DNA from: Acholeplasmataceae bacterium
GTDB lineage: Bacteria; Bacillota_I; Bacilli_A; Acholeplasmatales; Acholeplasmataceae
Length of the DNA: 45,566 bases
Assembly (NCBI GenBank): GCA_024709245.1
Contig: JANJXB010000081.1
Location: 1-45,566, forward strand
Direction of reading: 5' to 3'
Positions 16,415-23,524 of this stretch are shown piece by piece (position 1 is the first letter of the stretch; every line of letters begins with the position of its first letter). Made by a program: the position numbers and the translations under genes. The notes beneath the pieces are model-generated. The model saw only the letters and a list, made by a program, of their open reading frames with translations. It was not told where the DNA came from and searched no databases.

Positions 16415-17650
16415 ATGACCAAGAAAAAAATCATTTTGCTTCTATTGATACTCAACATCGTGTTTAGTGCAGGCATGACGTTCGCTTACTGGGCGTCTGA
16501 AATCCTAGGTGGATCACAAGATGGAACCGGGACCATCGATATCGGTGATTGGGGAACGCCTATCTTTACAACATCCGAATTTTATGATTTTGTCAATCGT
16601 ACAACCAGTGTCTCAACAGAAAAGTACTATTTAGCAAACGATTTGGATTTTTCAAGTTACACATGGGTACCTATTTTAGCAACACGTATCTTTAGAGGAA
16701 CGCTCAATGGTAATGGAAAAACCATCTCAAACTTAACAATCAATTACAACTCGAGTTCCATTGCGTATTCAGGCATTTTTCCTCGAATTGATGGGGCAAC
16801 CATAACAGATTTGACACTCGATAATGTTCAAATTGTTTCTTATGTATCGACAACAACCCGTGTTGCTGGACTTATCGCAGGTGATGCCTACAATAGTAAA
16901 ACAAATACACTTTCTTATTTGACAATCAATAATTCAGGTGTACAGGGTAGAAGTAATAACGGTGTAGGAGGACTTATCGGTTTCATTACAGGTACCAATA
17001 CGACTGTCATCATGAATAACATTAAGGCAACTCAATTAAAAGCATTTAATGTCAATACAAGTGCTGGCGGGATGGTAGGTAATGTTGCTGGTAGCGCACG
17101 TCTTCAAATGTATGATATTGATTTTCAAGGTGAAGCCTATTCATACAATGGAACATCAAATGTCGGTGGTTTAATCGGATACGCATTATCCAACAGTTAT
17201 ATCACCATTGAACGCGCTCTTGTTGAGGCCAGCTTTCAAAACACACAAGTGACGGCTGCTCCCTATACAAATCTTTACTCTGCACGCTATCTTGGTGGTA
17301 TATTTGGAAGACATGCGACCTCATCAGCACGATCATCACTGACTGATATTTTCTATACAGGAAACCTTTTCCCATCCACAGATACAAGACGTCTTGATGT
17401 GGGTACGATTTCAGGTTTAGATTCGACACAATCCACTCTGACAAGAGCATTTTATGCAAGAGTTGGCTTTAGAGCAGCAGGAGGTGTCTTATCGTATACT
17501 GTAACAGGTTGGACAGGGCAAATGTCAACCGTGGTTCCTCCAAATAACAGTACAGTACCAACCACATGGTGGGATACATACTACAGTAACTTAGATCCTT
17601 TGGTTTGGGCTCAAACCAGTTCAGGTACCAGACCTTACCTCATCCGATAA
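16415..17650 (+). CDS. Secreted GLUG-repeat beta-helix protein, TasA-like signal region
   Basis: 411 residues. The N-terminus has a basic start (MTKKK), a hydrophobic stretch to about residue 20, then MTFAYWASEILGG and GTGTIDIGDW. This pattern (G-x-TFAY...GT-x-x-x-G) resembles the signal and first strand of TasA/camelysin proteins processed by SipW. There is no lipobox. The body has FTTSEFYDFV, then FRGTLNGNGKTISNLTIN and repeated glycine turns (GIFPRID, AGLIAGDA, GGLIGFIT, GGMVGNVA, GGLIGYAL, GGIFGRHA), which indicate a GLUG beta-helix. It is about the same size as the paralogue at 18744. A surface or matrix role is inferred. SD AGGGAGGTGA precedes the ATG, and TGcTATGAT (16383-16391) may be its promoter. 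Confidence 0.75.
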   Translation: MTKKKIILLLLILNIVFSAGMTFAYWASEILGGSQDGTGTIDIGDWGTPIFTTSEFYDFVNRTTSVSTEKYYLANDLDFSSYTWVPILATRIFRGTLNGNGKTISNLTINYNSSSIAYSGIFPRIDGATITDLTLDNVQIVSYVSTTTRVAGLIAGDAYNSKTNTLSYLTINNSGVQGRSNNGVGGLIGFITGTNTTVIMNNIKATQLKAFNVNTSAGGMVGNVAGSARLQMYDIDFQGEAYSYNGTSNVGGLIGYALSNSYITIERALVEASFQNTQVTAAPYTNLYSARYLGGIFGRHATSSARSSLTDIFYTGNLFPSTDTRRLDVGTISGLDSTQSTLTRAFYARVGFRAAGGVLSYTVTGWTGQMSTVVPPNNSTVPTTWWDTYYSNLDPLVWAQTSSGTRPYLIR

Positions 17651-17655
17651 ATCAT

Positions 17656-17687
17656 AACGGGAACTCGAATTGAGTTCCCGTTTGTTT
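17656..17687. terminator. Bidirectional terminator between convergent genes
   Basis: An 11-bp stem, AACGGGAACTC, loop GAATT, GAGTTCCCGTT, with a T-rich tail on the right and an A-rich flank on the left. It can serve the GLUG gene (+) and the VOC gene (-). Confidence 0.9.
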
Positions 17688-18536
17688 TCATTGAACATCG
17701 AAAATAATCTTCTGATTCAGCAAATCATAAATATATTTGGTTTCACCTTCCACAATTAAAGGGATATGATGGTGTGTGAGCCTTCTTAAAAGTGCAGGAT
17801 ATTGTTCTTTTGGAATGTGGATTTCATAGGATTTCAGTCCAACTTGTTTTTCTTTGGGAAGTGGTGCTGGACCATTCCACGTATTGAGTCCAAGATGATG
17901 ATGATATCCTTGATCAGAGATGAATAGCGCAGACTTCATGTAGTTTAACATGGGTTGGAAACCAAGCACATCACAATAGAATGTTTCAGCTTCTTTCAAA
18001 TCTTTCACATGAAAATGCATATGCCCAATGACAGTATTTTCATGCATCTGAAGTAAGGGTTGTTCAGGTAAGTGTCTCATCACATCCAAAATATCCATAG
18101 CTTTGGTGTACATCGTCATCTTACCCTCTTCCATCGGCCATTCGCTTTGATCACGATCACGGTATATTTCAATTCCGTTTCCATCTGGATCGTCTAAATA
18201 CAGTGCTTCAGAGACCCCATGATCCGAAGCTCCTGTGACAGGATAACGTTTGTTTTTGAGTCGATAAATCACTTCGGCAAGGGCAGATCTACTCGGCACA
18301 AGATAAGCGATATGGTATAAACCTAATGTTATATCAAAGGGGAGTGCAGCTCTGTGTTCTACGAGATGAAGCAAGGGAATATTAGAATCTGTTCCAAACG
18401 AAGCCTTTCCAGATTCATTAGAAATCAGTTTAAAACCTAAAATATCCGTGTAAAATTCGATCGATCGTTTCAAGTCTTTAATGAGTAGCGTTGCACTTTT
18501 GAAGTGCATGCTTCCTGAATCAAAAAACTTAGACAT
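17688..18536 (-). CDS. VOC-family protein, two domains, CatE-like
   Basis: 282 residues, close to the 280 or so of catechol-2,3-dioxygenase-like CatE/YfiE proteins. It has two vicinal-oxygen-chelate domains, about 10-130 and 165-282. The first has DLKRSIEFYTDILGFKLIS, His75 in GLYHIAYLV and Glu123 in GNGIEIYRD. The second has GHMHFHVKDLKEAETFYCDV and YHHHLGLNTW (His212-214). These His and Glu residues are plausible metal ligands. An extradiol dioxygenase or glyoxalase-like role is possible, but the substrate is unknown. The frame is open to 18659, but AAAGAGGTGA lies just before the ATG at 18536. It is one of only two minus-strand genes. Confidence 0.75.
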   Translation of the reverse strand: MSKFFDSGSMHFKSATLLIKDLKRSIEFYTDILGFKLISNESGKASFGTDSNIPLLHLVEHRAALPFDITLGLYHIAYLVPSRSALAEVIYRLKNKRYPVTGASDHGVSEALYLDDPDGNGIEIYRDRDQSEWPMEEGKMTMYTKAMDILDVMRHLPEQPLLQMHENTVIGHMHFHVKDLKEAETFYCDVLGFQPMLNYMKSALFISDQGYHHHLGLNTWNGPAPLPKEKQVGLKSYEIHIPKEQYPALLRRLTHHHIPLIVEGETKYIYDLLNQKIIFDVQ

Positions 18537-18671
18537 GTCATCACCTCTTTCCCTCATTCTATAATTTTTTTGAAAAAATGGTTGAAAATTGGCAATAAAT
18601 GATTCAATAACACATTTTTTTGAGCATAGAAACCCACGATTTGACATATTCCCACCCAAATCACTTTTTCG

Positions 18672-18700
18672 TTGTATTCATCATAAAATCATGATAAAAT
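18672..18700 (+). promoter_or_regulatory. Promoter of the second GLUG gene
   Basis: TTGTAT (18672-18677), a 17-bp spacer and TAAAAT (18695-18700), with TGa immediately before the -10. The 207 bases between the divergent VOC and GLUG genes hold this promoter; a weak minus-strand TATAGA is near 18560. Confidence 0.75.
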
Positions 18701-18743
18701 GCTTTTGATTAAGTGTTTTGTAATGTTGATATGAGGGTATACG

Positions 18744-20000
18744 ATGATTTCTAAGACCAAAAAGCACATCATCCTAATCTTGCTTGTCATCAACATGCTC
18801 TTTTCAACAGGCATGTCTTTTGCCTATTGGGCTTCAAGTCTTTCTGGAAATCAGAATGTTGGAGATGGCACACTAACCCTCGGAGACTGGTATGATGGTA
18901 TTCCAATTTTTACCACCGATGAATTCATACAAGTCATCACAACCCCCAATAATTCAAATACATATGTTTTAGCAAGGGACCTTGATTTCCAAAACATAAC
19001 ACCACCTGAGTGGACACAAACCAAAGATATCGTTTTTTTAGGATCCTTAGATGGAAACGGAAAAACCATATCCAATGTGAATCTCACTGATTATAGAGGT
19101 ATCTTCGGTATTCTTGAGGGTGCAACCATTAGAAATTTAACACTCGATGGTATAACGATCAATTATACGCTTGCTGATAACTATACAGTGGGCATTCTTG
19201 CGGGTCGTATGCAAGGCACAGGAAATGTCATTGAAAATATCAGAATTCGAAATTCAAGTGTAACCAATACCATTTTAGCCGGTGGTGTGATTGGATTTGC
19301 ATCACCTTTATCAGGTACAGGAACAGCAACCATGTCGAATATCAAAGTCCAAAACACAACCATTACCGGTGCATTCGCCAATGCGGCTTACGGTTCAGGC
19401 GGTGTGATTGGGACAGTGAATGCATTCAATATCACCATGTCAGACATTTATGTGGAAGCAACCATCACATCGAATGCCATCAGTTCAGTTGGGGGTATCA
19501 TTGGTGCATCCTTAGCTGGATCAACGATTTCTGTATCACGTGCTGTCGTATTCGCAAATAGCAGATTCCGTGCATGGTCAAGTGATACAAACGTCTTTGT
19601 GGGGGGTGTGATTGGTCGAAATCAAGGATCAATTTCCATCACAGATTTCATGCTGACGGGTCAAATCGATGGTTTTGTCACGAATCCAAATAATAACAAC
19701 TACACCATGAGAGCCGGAGTGACTGTCGGTGTTGGAAATGCACCCACATCACAATCCAACATTAGAAGTGCTCAAATTACACTTTATAGACGTGCCAGTA
19801 ACCCAGCAGTGCTCGTGAACTCAGCAACACTTTACAATAAGATGACAGGACAAAAGCCTACATATTCAACATCAGTTTATATTGTCAGTAGATCAAATAC
19901 AATGACAAACGCATGGTGGACAACCAATTATTCAAACATCACAAACTCATCACTTTGGTCATATAACGCAACATCTGACTTATACGAATTAAACAACTAA
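18744..20000 (+). CDS. Secreted GLUG-repeat beta-helix protein, paralogue
   Basis: 418 residues. It shares its architecture with the gene at 16415: a hydrophobic signal, MSFAYWASSLSGN, GDGTLTLGDW, FTTDEFIQVI, YVLARDLDF and FLGSLDGNGKTISNVNLTD. Repeated glycine turns follow (GILAGRMQG, GGVIGFASP, GGVIGTVNA, GGIIGASLA, GGVIGRNQG). Both proteins end with a tryptophan-containing stretch (TNAWWTTNYSN here, TTWWDTYYSN there). The body is rich in Asn, Thr and Ser, as in exported proteins. Signal peptidase cleavage after FA is plausible. It has its own promoter and terminator, so it is regulated apart from its paralogue. The ligand is unknown. Confidence 0.75.
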   Translation: MISKTKKHIILILLVINMLFSTGMSFAYWASSLSGNQNVGDGTLTLGDWYDGIPIFTTDEFIQVITTPNNSNTYVLARDLDFQNITPPEWTQTKDIVFLGSLDGNGKTISNVNLTDYRGIFGILEGATIRNLTLDGITINYTLADNYTVGILAGRMQGTGNVIENIRIRNSSVTNTILAGGVIGFASPLSGTGTATMSNIKVQNTTITGAFANAAYGSGGVIGTVNAFNITMSDIYVEATITSNAISSVGGIIGASLAGSTISVSRAVVFANSRFRAWSSDTNVFVGGVIGRNQGSISITDFMLTGQIDGFVTNPNNNNYTMRAGVTVGVGNAPTSQSNIRSAQITLYRRASNPAVLVNSATLYNKMTGQKPTYSTSVYIVSRSNTMTNAWWTTNYSNITNSSLWSYNATSDLYELNN

Positions 20001-20001
20001 G

Positions 20002-20024
20002 GATACCATCATCGGTATCTTTTT
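20002..20024 (+). terminator. Intrinsic terminator after the second GLUG gene
   Basis: GATACC, loop ATCATC, GGTATC, then TTTTT. Confidence 0.8.
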
Positions 20025-20050
20025 GTTAGAATGAATACAGGAGGGATCAT

Positions 20051-20407
20051 ATGAATCTCATTGGTAATCTCATTTGGTTTATTTTTGGAGGGCTCATTGC
20101 AGCACTATTATGGTTTTTACTGGGTATTTTATTATCCATCACCATCATTGGTATTCCACTCGGAACTCAGTGCTTTAAATTTGCTGGTTTAGTTTTATTT
20201 CCCTTTGGGAAAGAAGTTGACATCAACTTTGATAAACACCCAATTGCCAATATTTTATGGCTTGTCTTTGTGGGTTGGGAAATGGCACTTGGATACCTTG
20301 GTGTAGCACTTTTTTTCATGATCACCATCATTGGTATTCCCTTTGGAATTCAATGGTTTAAACTCACCAAATTGGCACTTTTACCGTTCGGCGCTAAAAT
20401 CCGCTAA
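20051..20407 (+). CDS. YccF-family inner-membrane protein
   Basis: 118 residues, typical for YccF domain proteins. It has two halves with the same pattern: IGNLIWFIFGG, then SITIIGIPLGTQCFKFAGLVLFPFGKEV, and later IANILWLVFVGW, then MITIIGIPFGIQWFKLTKLALLPFGAKI. The repeated TIIGIP-G-Q--K----LLPFG motif defines the family. It should span the membrane several times. The molecular function is unknown. SD AGGAGGG precedes the ATG. No promoter is evident, so it may depend on readthrough of the terminator upstream. Confidence 0.85.
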   Translation: MNLIGNLIWFIFGGLIAALLWFLLGILLSITIIGIPLGTQCFKFAGLVLFPFGKEVDINFDKHPIANILWLVFVGWEMALGYLGVALFFMITIIGIPFGIQWFKLTKLALLPFGAKIR

Positions 20408-20421
20408 AACAAAGTTTGTTG

Positions 20422-20450
20422 TTGACAAAGATAGTCCTTAATGATAGAAT
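20422..20450 (+). promoter_or_regulatory. Promoter of rplK-rplA-rplJ-rplL
   Basis: TTGACA (20422-20427), a 17-bp spacer and TAGAAT (20445-20450), with TGa in the extended position. It is one of the strongest matches in the window, fitting for a ribosomal operon. Confidence 0.88.
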
Positions 20451-20456
20451 GATATC

Positions 20457-20530
20457 GCGTGTGAAAGCACACCATAGTGGAAGAAGTTGATTCATACCAC
20501 ATACTTATGTAAAGAAGGAGGTTGTGTCTC
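20457..20530 (+). promoter_or_regulatory. rplK 5' leader with two hairpins
   Basis: GTGTG-AAAG-CACAC (20459-20472) at the expected transcript start, and GTGG (20477-20480) able to pair with CCAC (20497-20500). AAGGAGG at 20514-20520 is left free. A stabilising or autoregulatory role is possible, but I recognise no named motif. Confidence 0.4.
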
Positions 20531-20956
20531 ATGGCAAAGAAAGTTGTCAAAGTTGTCAAATTGCAAATTGCAGCAGGTAAGGCGAATCCAGCTCCACCCG
20601 TAGGTCCAGCACTCGGTCAGGCGCAGGTTAACATTCCCGCATTCTGTTCTCAATTCAATGAAGCAACCAAAGATCAGGTGGGATTTGTCGTACCTGTCAT
20701 CATCTCGGTTTATGATGACCGTACGTTCACGTTCGTGACGAAAACGCCACCAGCAAGTGACTTACTGAAGAAGGCAGCAAACATCAAATCCGGTTCGAAA
20801 AATGCGAAGAAGGATAAGGTTGCTACCATCACTACTGCTCAGTTAAGAGAAATTGCAACAAGAAAGATGCCCGACTTAAATGCGTACACTGTCGAAGCAG
20901 CAATGAAAATCGTCGAAGGTACTGCACGTAACATGGGAATCACCGTCGTAGACTAA
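20531..20956 (+). CDS. rplK: 50S ribosomal protein L11
   Basis: 141 residues, standard. L11 forms the GTPase-associated centre with 23S rRNA and is needed for stringent factor activation. The N-terminal domain has [31 protein letters not shown], with the proline-rich linker characteristic of L11. The C-terminal rRNA-binding domain runs from about 72 ([14 protein letters not shown]) to [16 protein letters not shown]. The AAGGAGG SD precedes the ATG at 20531. An in-frame TTG at 20522 lies too close to the SD to be the start. It is the first gene of the operon. Confidence 0.97.
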   Translation: MAKKVVKVVKLQIAAGKANPAPPVGPALGQAQVNIPAFCSQFNEATKDQVGFVVPVIISVYDDRTFTFVTKTPPASDLLKKAANIKSGSKNAKKDKVATITTAQLREIATRKMPDLNAYTVEAAMKIVEGTARNMGITVVD

Positions 20957-21006
20957 TTTAGATGCTAGCTATCTAAATTGTGGGAGGATATCCCGCTAGA
21001 CCACAT
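20954..21006 (+). promoter_or_regulatory. rplK-rplA intergenic RNA: hairpin plus L1-binding-site-like fold
   Basis: First, a perfect 9-bp stem AATTTAGAT/ATCTAAATT (20955-20963 with 20971-20979). Next, TGTGG (20979-20983) pairs with CCACA (21001-21005), enclosing GGGA (20982-20985), TCCC (20991-20994) and GCTAGA. The GTGGGAGG...CCGCTAGACCAC layout resembles, from memory, the L1-binding mRNA element reported in bacterial L11-L1 operons. The two stems share bases near 20979 and may compete. Confidence 0.5.
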
Positions 21007-21021
21007 TTTAGGAGGAAGAAT

Positions 21022-21720
21022 ATGAAAAGAGGAAAGAAATACCTTGATGCAGTCAAACTGATCGACAAGTCGAAAAAGTATGCTGCAGGTGAGGCACTGG
21101 ACCTAGTCAAGAAGACCTCGTTTGTTAAGTTTGATGCAACTGTTGAAGCAGCATTCCGTTTGAATGTTGATCCAAGAAAAGCAGATCAGAACTTAAGAGG
21201 CGCACTAGTCCTGCCACACGGAACCGGTAAAGTTTCCAGAGTTGTTGTCATTACACAAGGCGAAAAAGCGAAAGAAGCTGAAGCGGCTGGTGCTGATTAT
21301 GTAGGTGCAGCAGAACTCATTCAAAAGATTGGCCAAGGCTGGTTTGAGTTTGATGTGATGGTTGCAACTCCAGACATGATGGGACAACTCGGTAAATTAG
21401 GACGCATCTTAGGCCCTAAAGGCTTGATGCCAAACCCAAAAACCGGCACTGTGACTCTTGATATCGCGAAAGCAGTCAAGGACATCAAAAATGGTAAGAT
21501 CGAGTATCGTACAGACAAAGTGGGTAACATTCATGCACCCATCGGACGTGTATCCTTCACTGTTGAAAAACTCAGTGAAAACTTACACACACTTTATGAT
21601 CAACTGGCTCGTATCAAACCAACAACCGTCAAGGGTACTTACATGAAGAACATTACGGTGACTTCAAGTATGGGTCCTGGCATTCATATCGACGAAGAGT
21701 CGTTGAAAGCCAAAGCATAA
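21022..21720 (+). CDS. rplA: 50S ribosomal protein L1
   Basis: 232 residues, standard. L1 forms the mobile stalk by the E site and can repress its own mRNA. Domain landmarks are [70 protein letters not shown] and the C-terminal [24 protein letters not shown] precedes the ATG at 21022. The frame is open upstream from a GTG at 20980, but that lies inside the L1-like RNA structure. rplJ follows after a long structured leader. Confidence 0.97.
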   Translation: MKRGKKYLDAVKLIDKSKKYAAGEALDLVKKTSFVKFDATVEAAFRLNVDPRKADQNLRGALVLPHGTGKVSRVVVITQGEKAKEAEAAGADYVGAAELIQKIGQGWFEFDVMVATPDMMGQLGKLGRILGPKGLMPNPKTGTVTLDIAKAVKDIKNGKIEYRTDKVGNIHAPIGRVSFTVEKLSENLHTLYDQLARIKPTTVKGTYMKNITVTSSMGPGIHIDEESLKAKA

Positions 21721-21732
21721 TTTAATACATTC

Positions 21733-21840
21733 AAGATGCCAAAGACAGTAGGTGCCCAACGGCTTAATGTCCTACCGAGGTGATGAATCGAATTCGATTT
21801 TTCTCTCTTTTGTCTTTTGGCACAAGAGAGATTTTATTTT
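21733..21840 (+). promoter_or_regulatory. L10 leader with transcription attenuator
   Basis: The conserved core AAGACAGTAGGTGCC, CTTAATGTCCTACCGAGG is the L10(L12)4-binding leader of Bacillota rplJ operons. TGCCAAAGAC (21737-21746) pairs with GTCTTTTGGCA (21812-21822) to close it. An overlapping terminator pairs TCTCTCTTTTGT (21802-21813) with ACAAGAGAGA (21822-21831) and ends in TTTTATTTT. The two folds share 21812-21822 and exclude each other. The seen geometry fits the known mechanism in which L10-L12 binding shifts the balance of the folds to control rplJL transcription. Confidence 0.85.
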
Positions 21841-21857
21841 CCAGAAGGAGGCATTTC

Positions 21858-22346
21858 ATGCAAAAAGCAATTTTGGAACGTAAGGCAGAAGCCGTACGTG
21901 AACTGACTGAAAAGCTTGGACGTGCGACATCCGTTGTATCCTTCGATTATCCAGGTTTGACTGTGGAAAGTTTCACAAAGCTCCGCACCCAGCTCAGACA
22001 AGCTGGCTGTGAAGTCACAGTCTATAAGAACAATATTTCGAGAAGAGCATCAATCGCTGCTGGATATGGCGAACTTGCTGACAAACTGGTAGGTGGAAAA
22101 GCACTTGCCATCAGTTATTCGGATGTTGTAGCACCTGCGAAAATCATCTTCGATTTTGCGAAGGAAAACAAGGTTGTCCAAATTGGTTCAGGTATTGTCG
22201 AGGGTAAAGTCGTGAGCGTCGAAGGTATCAACGCACTGGCAACATTACCATCAAGAGAAACGCTGCTTACAATGTTAGCAGTCGGTATGCTCACACCTAT
22301 TCGCGAACTCGCAGTGGGTCTGAACATGATCAGTAGTGCAGAATAA
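21858..22346 (+). CDS. rplJ: 50S ribosomal protein L10
   Basis: 162 residues, standard for L10, which anchors L7/L12 dimers to the ribosome. The N-terminal rRNA-binding domain has [36 protein letters not shown] and [10 protein letters not shown]. The C-terminal helix that binds L7/L12 dimers ends in [22 protein letters not shown] precedes the ATG at 21858. The frame is open back to 21780, but that region is the L10 leader and its terminator. It is followed by rplL after 23 nt. Confidence 0.97.
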   Translation: MQKAILERKAEAVRELTEKLGRATSVVSFDYPGLTVESFTKLRTQLRQAGCEVTVYKNNISRRASIAAGYGELADKLVGGKALAISYSDVVAPAKIIFDFAKENKVVQIGSGIVEGKVVSVEGINALATLPSRETLLTMLAVGMLTPIRELAVGLNMISSAE

Positions 22347-22369
22347 ATCACATTAGGAGGAATTATAAA

Positions 22370-22744
22370 ATGGCAAAACTTACAAAAGCAGCGTTTATTG
22401 AAGCGCTCAAAGAAATGACTTTACTCGAAATCAAGGAACTCGTTGACGGACTGAAAGAAGCTTTCGGTATCGACCCAACTGCAGTATCCGCAGCTCCAGC
22501 AGCAGGCGCAGCAGCAGCTGTTGTTGAAGAACAAACTGAATTCAATGTCATCTTGAAGACTTTCGGCGCGAACAAGATCGCGGTCATCAAGGTTGTTCGT
22601 GAAATCACAGGACTTGGTCTTGCTGATGCGAAGACTTTGACTGAAACTCCAAACGCAGTCATCAAAGAAAAGATTAAGAAGGAAGACGCAGAAGCAATCA
22701 AGAAGTCCTTAATGGATGCTGGTGCAACTGTTGAAGTCAAATAG
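22370..22744 (+). CDS. rplL: 50S ribosomal protein L7/L12
   Basis: 124 residues. L7/L12 forms the stalk that recruits elongation factors. The N-terminal dimerisation domain (about 1-33) is [29 protein letters not shown] short Ala-rich hinge ([14 protein letters not shown]) follows, then the C-terminal domain from about 52 with [32 protein letters not shown] and GATVEVK at the end. AGGAGG precedes the ATG. A terminator follows, so rplKAJL ends here and rpoBC have their own promoter. Confidence 0.97.
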   Translation: MAKLTKAAFIEALKEMTLLEIKELVDGLKEAFGIDPTAVSAAPAAGAAAAVVEEQTEFNVILKTFGANKIAVIKVVREITGLGLADAKTLTETPNAVIKEKIKKEDAEAIKKSLMDAGATVEVK

Positions 22745-22765
22745 TTTCTAATTGAAGCGAAGTTT

Positions 22766-22793
22766 AACCTGAGAAATCATCTCAGGTTTTTTC
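22766..22793 (+). terminator. Intrinsic terminator after rplL
   Basis: AACCTGAGA, loop AATCA, TCTCAGGTT, then T-run to 22792. Flanking AGCGAA and TTCGCT can extend the stem. Confidence 0.88.
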
Positions 22794-22811
22794 GCTGTTT
22801 CAGGGGGACCA

Positions 22812-23408
22812 ATGAGTCACTACTTCCAAAATGATTCTAACCTCGATCATCAGGTCAAAACCATCGAAGTCTTCTTGAGAAACACTTCATTTCGGTTCTT
22901 TACCGATCTCGGTGTATTTTCAAAGAACGCACTTGACTTTGGCACCCGATTATTGATTGAGGCGATCGATATCCCGAGTACAGCTAAAACGGTGATCGAT
23001 ATGGGCTGTGGATATGGACCGATTGGAATTGCAGTTGCGAAACTGTATCCATCGGCGAAGGTTCATCTCTACGATGTCAACGAAAGAGCCGTTGATTTAG
23101 CACGCAAAAATGCACAGATCAACAAGGTTGAAAACGTGATGGTAACACCATCGTTTCTCTTTGAGCATGTCAACATCAGCGCAGATGTCATCATCACGAA
23201 TCCACCGATTCGTGCAGGTAAAGCGACCATCTTCAGATTGTATGAAGACGCCTTTAAAACGTTAAATCCAGGCGGTCTTTTCTATGCGGTCATTCAGAAG
23301 AAACAAGGAGCTCCCTCAACGTTTGCGAAACTCACTGAGCTTTTCGGGAATTGTGAGATGATCAACAGGGATCATGGATATTGGGTGCTTTTAGCACGAA
23401 AGTCTTGA
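22812..23408 (+). CDS. Class I SAM-dependent methyltransferase (YbxB/RsmC-like)
   Basis: 198 residues, as in Bacillus YbxB at the same position between rplL and rpoB. It has SAM motif I in VIDMGCGYGPIGIAVAK, the acidic motif LYDVNERAVDLARKNA, and the catalytic NPP motif in DVIITNPPIRAGK, typical of enzymes that methylate exocyclic amines of guanine. The family includes RsmC, which makes m2G1207 in 16S rRNA, so that is the likely reaction, although the single-domain form has not been shown to do it. SD GGGGG lies before the ATG at 22812, just after the rplL terminator. Confidence 0.85.
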   Translation: MSHYFQNDSNLDHQVKTIEVFLRNTSFRFFTDLGVFSKNALDFGTRLLIEAIDIPSTAKTVIDMGCGYGPIGIAVAKLYPSAKVHLYDVNERAVDLARKNAQINKVENVMVTPSFLFEHVNISADVIITNPPIRAGKATIFRLYEDAFKTLNPGGLFYAVIQKKQGAPSTFAKLTELFGNCEMINRDHGYWVLLARKS

Positions 23409-23414
23409 GAATCA

Positions 23415-23443
23415 TTGACTATTGAAGTCTCATGTGTTAATAT
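23415..23443 (+). promoter_or_regulatory. Promoter of rpoB-rpoC
   Basis: TTGACT (23415-23420), a 17-bp spacer and TAATAT (23438-23443) with TGt in the extended position. It leaves a leader of about 75 nt, including an AT-rich palindrome TTAATTAATTAA near 23466. Confidence 0.8.
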
Positions 23444-23524
23444 AGTAAAATGCATAATGTTGTTTTTAATTAATTAAATACCAGTCATTAACGTGATTTT
23501 CCAAATACGATAGGAGTGTGGATT

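Noticed and set aside
18537-18659. 41-residue N-terminal extension of the VOC protein
   Set aside because: A strong SD sits right before the ATG at 18536, and the extension resembles no domain.
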